From DASQHY01 sp036390175 (GTDB lineage Bacteria; Acidobacteriota; Terriglobia; Acidiferrales; UBA7541), in contig DASWCG010000111.1 in assembly GCA_036390175.1 (NCBI GenBank), positions 1 to 33,837 of the forward strand: 33,837 nt of DNA, in the 5' to 3' direction. Of the stretch, positions 31,644-33,837 are shown piece after piece (the first letter of the stretch is position 1; every line of letters starts with the position of its first letter). The notes under the pieces were generated by a model. That model was not told the DNA's origin and ran no database searches. It worked only from the letters and a program-made list of their open reading frames with translations. The position numbers were made by a program, and so were the translations under genes.

Positions 31644-32720
31644 TCAGCGGCCCTTTCCTGCGCCGGCTCCCGCAGGGAGTTTCACGCTCTGAGCCGTCTC
31701 GATGAACAGTTTGGCATTTTCCACCGGGGTGTCCGGCAAAATGCCGTGGCCCAGATTGAGGATGTGCCCGGCCCCGCCGGTTTTCTCAATCGTGTCCTGG
31801 ACAGCGGCACAAATGCCCTCGCCAGGACCCAGCAAGATACAAGGGTCCACATTTCCCTGGAGCGCAACGCGCGCGCCGAGTTCCCGCCGCAGTGCAGCGA
31901 GGTCCACGCGCCAGTCCACGCTAAGCACATCGGCTCCGGCCCGGGCGACTTCCGGGAGCAGATGCGTGGAATTCTTTGTGTAAAGAACCAGAGGGACGCC
32001 GCGCAAGCCCAGTTCAGCAATCAAGAGTTGGGTTGCCGGCAGCGCGAACTCCTCATAGTCGCGGCGGCTCAGCTCGCCGCACCAGGTGTCAAACAACTGC
32101 ACCGCCGAAGCCCCGGCGGCAACCTGCGCCTTCAGGTAGCGCCCGGTTGCGCGCGCGATCTTCCCCAGCAACGAGCGCATCAGGCGCGGCTCCTGATAGA
32201 GAAAGCTCTTCGCGGCCGGGAAGGAGTCGCGGGAGCGGCCTTCGATCATGTAGCAGGCCAGCGTCCAGGGCGCGGCCGCGAAGCCCATCACGGGAACGTC
32301 CGGGCCGACGGCCCGGCAGATGCCGCGAATCGCGTCGGGAACGAATCGCGTTTGCTGCTCGGGATCAAAATCTTTCAGCGCCTCGACCTGCGCTGCGTTG
32401 CGAATGGGGCAGGGAAGAACAGGGCCGGAGTCATTCAGTTCGAGCGCCATGCCCATGGCTTCGGCGGGAATTAGAATGTCCGAGAAGACGATGACGACAT
32501 CCACGCCCAGCCGCCGGAAGGGCTGCAGAGAAACCTCGGCGGCCAGTTCCGGAGTCTTGCAGACTTCGAGGAAAGGGTGCTTCTGCCGAAGTTCACGATA
32601 TTCGGGGAGGTAGCGCCCGGCCTGGCGCATCATCCACACGGGGACGCGCTCGACGCTTTCTCCGCGGCAGGCGCGCAAAAACAGGCTCTTGCGAGTTGGT
32701 GCGGTGTGTGATGCGTTCAT
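31644..32720 (-). CDS. hemE: Uroporphyrinogen decarboxylase
   Basis: The product has about 358 residues from ATG 32720. Upstream in-frame ATGs at 32744, 32741 and 32768 are possible, and GGGAG lies 15 nt before 32720. Family marks are PVWMMRQAGRYLPEYRELR (the substrate arginine region), VDVVIVFSDILIPAEAMGM, GFAAAPWTLACYMIEGRSR, AVQLFDTWCGELS, DVLSVDWRVDL and LQGNVDPCILLG. The enzyme removes four carboxyl groups from uroporphyrinogen III to give coproporphyrinogen III, the substrate of HemN. It is the first gene of the operon. A TATGAT on the minus strand near 32745 may be its -10, but there is no good -35. Confidence 0.94.
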   Translation of the reverse strand: MNASHTAPTRKSLFLRACRGESVERVPVWMMRQAGRYLPEYRELRQKHPFLEVCKTPELAAEVSLQPFRRLGVDVVIVFSDILIPAEAMGMALELNDSGPVLPCPIRNAAQVEALKDFDPEQQTRFVPDAIRGICRAVGPDVPVMGFAAAPWTLACYMIEGRSRDSFPAAKSFLYQEPRLMRSLLGKIARATGRYLKAQVAAGASAVQLFDTWCGELSRRDYEEFALPATQLLIAELGLRGVPLVLYTKNSTHLLPEVARAGADVLSVDWRVDLAALRRELGARVALQGNVDPCILLGPGEGICAAVQDTIEKTGGAGHILNLGHGILPDTPVENAKLFIETAQSVKLPAGAGAGKGR

Positions 32721-32836
32721 GGCGGCAGGAACAACTCCCATCATAGCAGAACTCTGCGGGCCAGACATGGGGCCCGCCGCCAGGCAGGTAGTGGCTGAGT
32801 TCCCGATAACCCGGCTTATCAGGCACTTGAACCTAG

Positions 32837-33160
32837 ATGATTTTCGCTCCCTTGCAGGGAAAACTTTCGGCTGTGCCTGTTTGGAAATTCCTTCTACGAT
32901 TTCTGACCATCTGCGCAGCTACCTTTGTTTTGGTGTATTTGATTCCGGAACATATTCACCGCAGGGATTTCGATAGGGCATTTTCTGCTTGGCTCCACGA
33001 CCGCACGCCGCAAAATGAAGCGGTGTTGCGAAGCGAGCAGCGCGAAAACGAGATGATTAAGCTGGTCGATACTGCGGTCATCGCCTTAGTGTTCGTGACG
33101 TTGCTGTCTGGAATGTACAATGTTGGTCGCTTCGTCCTGCACAAAGTAGACCGTCAGTGA
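32837..33160 (+). CDS. Small membrane protein, unknown (107 residues)
   Basis: The frame has two membrane helices, at about residues 17-37 (WKFLLRFLTICAATFVLVYL) and 76-96 (DTAVIALVFVTLLSGMYNVG), joined by a charged segment with AFSAWLHDRTPQNEAVLRSE. No family is recognised. No ribosome-binding site is visible at the ATG; a GTG at 32873 is another possible start. It is transcribed divergently from hemE, and its composition is lower in GC than the heme genes. Confidence 0.55.
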   Translation: MIFAPLQGKLSAVPVWKFLLRFLTICAATFVLVYLIPEHIHRRDFDRAFSAWLHDRTPQNEAVLRSEQRENEMIKLVDTAVIALVFVTLLSGMYNVGRFVLHKVDRQ

Positions 33161-33237
33161 CCGAACGGAAGCCCAGAAATTCAACATGTCCGGTAATCCG
33201 ACTTACCGGGACTTGGGTTTTACGAACACGACGACTC

Positions 33238-33615
33238 TTAACGTCTTCTTGCGTCGCTTCTGCCTCTGTAAGCGTCCACTATCCGTTCGACCAGAGCAAT
33301 AATAGGCAAAAGGATGGCCCCCACTTTCCCAAGAGCATACCAAGCTCCGATGAAGGCGGTGAAAGCTAGAAAAATGAAACTCAAGATGTGCGAGATAATT
33401 GAGCGAGGGTAGAAGAACCAAACGGGGAACCATGCGCAAAAAATAACAAAATATGAGAAAAAGATAGCAACAAACCACCTTCGGGGCCGCGACTTCTCTG
33501 GAATCTTATGGTAGACCTTTCCTCCACTGAGGATGAGAATTGAAGCCACTATAACGAAAACCGCTAACAAACTGAGGAATGCAATCACCAGAAGGGTTGC
33601 TTTGGATTGGTCCAT
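33238..33615 (-). CDS. Small multi-span membrane protein, unknown (125 residues)
   Basis: The product has about three or four membrane helices: LLVIAFLSLLAVFVIVASIL, WFVAIFFSYFVIFCAWFPVW, SHILSFIFLAFTAFIGAWYA and VGAILLPIIALVERIV. GGGGAA precedes the ATG closely. The sequence is clearly more AT-rich than the main genes, which together with the adjoining transposase suggests a recently acquired segment. I know no family for it. It is convergent with the small membrane protein to its left. Confidence 0.65.
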   Translation of the reverse strand: MDQSKATLLVIAFLSLLAVFVIVASILILSGGKVYHKIPEKSRPRRWFVAIFFSYFVIFCAWFPVWFFYPRSIISHILSFIFLAFTAFIGAWYALGKVGAILLPIIALVERIVDAYRGRSDARRR

Positions 33616-33776
33616 TTCCCCGACTTTACGTCACCAAAACGCCCGATGTCTACGCCTCAATCCTCGAAGGTGGGTAGCCTCCACTTTTCCGGTTAGCCGA
33701 CGCAATATAAAAGGGCGCCCCTTTTGGAGTAGGTTTTGAGTGTTCGCCTCACCCCCTCCAGAAAGGAGCACCCTCA

Positions 33777-33837
33777 ATGGATAGCACGAAGTATATCGGG
33801 ATGGATGTTCACAAGGAAGCGATCTCGATCGCTGTTC
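33777..33837 (+). mobile_element. IS110-family transposase, first 20 codons, cut by the window edge
   Basis: After AAAGGAG at good spacing, an ATG opens a frame reading MDSTKYIGMDVHKEAISIAV, which runs off the window. The (Y/F)-(I/V)-G-(I/M)-D-V-(H/A)-K start is the hallmark of the DEDD domain of IS110-family transposases; the Asp of GMDVHK is the first catalytic acid. These elements move by an RuvC-like DEDD recombinase and, in IS110/IS1111 members, use a bridge RNA from the noncoding end. The upstream 33616-33776 region would hold the left end of the IS. A near-palindrome, AAAAGGGCGCCCCTTTT, lies at 33709-33725. Confidence 0.85.

Overview
The window looks like a chromosomal segment of a GC-rich Gram-negative-type bacterium, most likely an Acidobacteriota (inference). 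The basis is the gene set (HpnI/GT21 lipid glycosyltransferases, UDP-sulfoquinovose synthase, Tat-exported multicopper oxidase, SCO1, a hemE-hemN-hemY operon, a MoxR/VWA pair), the frequent GTG starts, and a GGCCGGC...GGCACGG intergenic palindrome of a kind I associate with that phylum. There are no rRNA genes and no CRISPR array. One RNA gene is clear: a selenocysteine tRNA with anticodon TCA.

Left third (1-12541). A cut-off XRE regulator and a secreted TPR protein lie on the minus strand. A plus-strand lipid/envelope block follows: a small EamA-type membrane protein, a second EamA half joined in frame to an HpnI-like glycosyltransferase, and a paralogous HpnI. A minus-strand block of glycolipid and envelope genes comes next: sqdB, an LPG-synthase/flippase-type membrane protein, an ArnT-like GT-C transferase, asparagine synthetase and a zinc-ribbon methyltransferase.

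Middle (12736-19283). The tRNA-Sec gene is followed by a roughly 2-kb insert ending in an exact 24-bp copy of the tRNA 3' end, which is the layout of a tRNA-targeted integrative element. The insert carries small unrecognised genes and no integrase. Beyond it are a 53-residue basic protein, a peroxiredoxin-like protein, a VWA/MoxR ATPase operon and a methyltransferase.

Oxidase operon (20816-25245). Reading leftward from a good sigma-70-type promoter are a small secreted protein, a Tat-exported multicopper oxidase, SCO1 and a secreted protein of unknown family, ending at a strong intrinsic terminator. The last gene has an in-frame TGA followed by 54 more coding-like codons, and a C5-GGTC-G5 hairpin sits 19 nt after the TGA. 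This geometry matches a bacterial SECIS element. With a tRNA-Sec gene 8 kb away, the gene is a candidate undescribed selenoprotein; a nonsense mutation remains the main alternative.

Right third (25391-33837). A plus-strand promoter with no obvious gene and three spaced copies of a short repeat abut a TPR gene whose 3' end looks replaced. Then come an acyl-CoA thioesterase, a conserved hypothetical, a sigma/anti-sigma pair, the protoheme genes hemY, hemN and hemE, two small membrane proteins, and the first 20 codons of an IS110-family transposase at the right edge.
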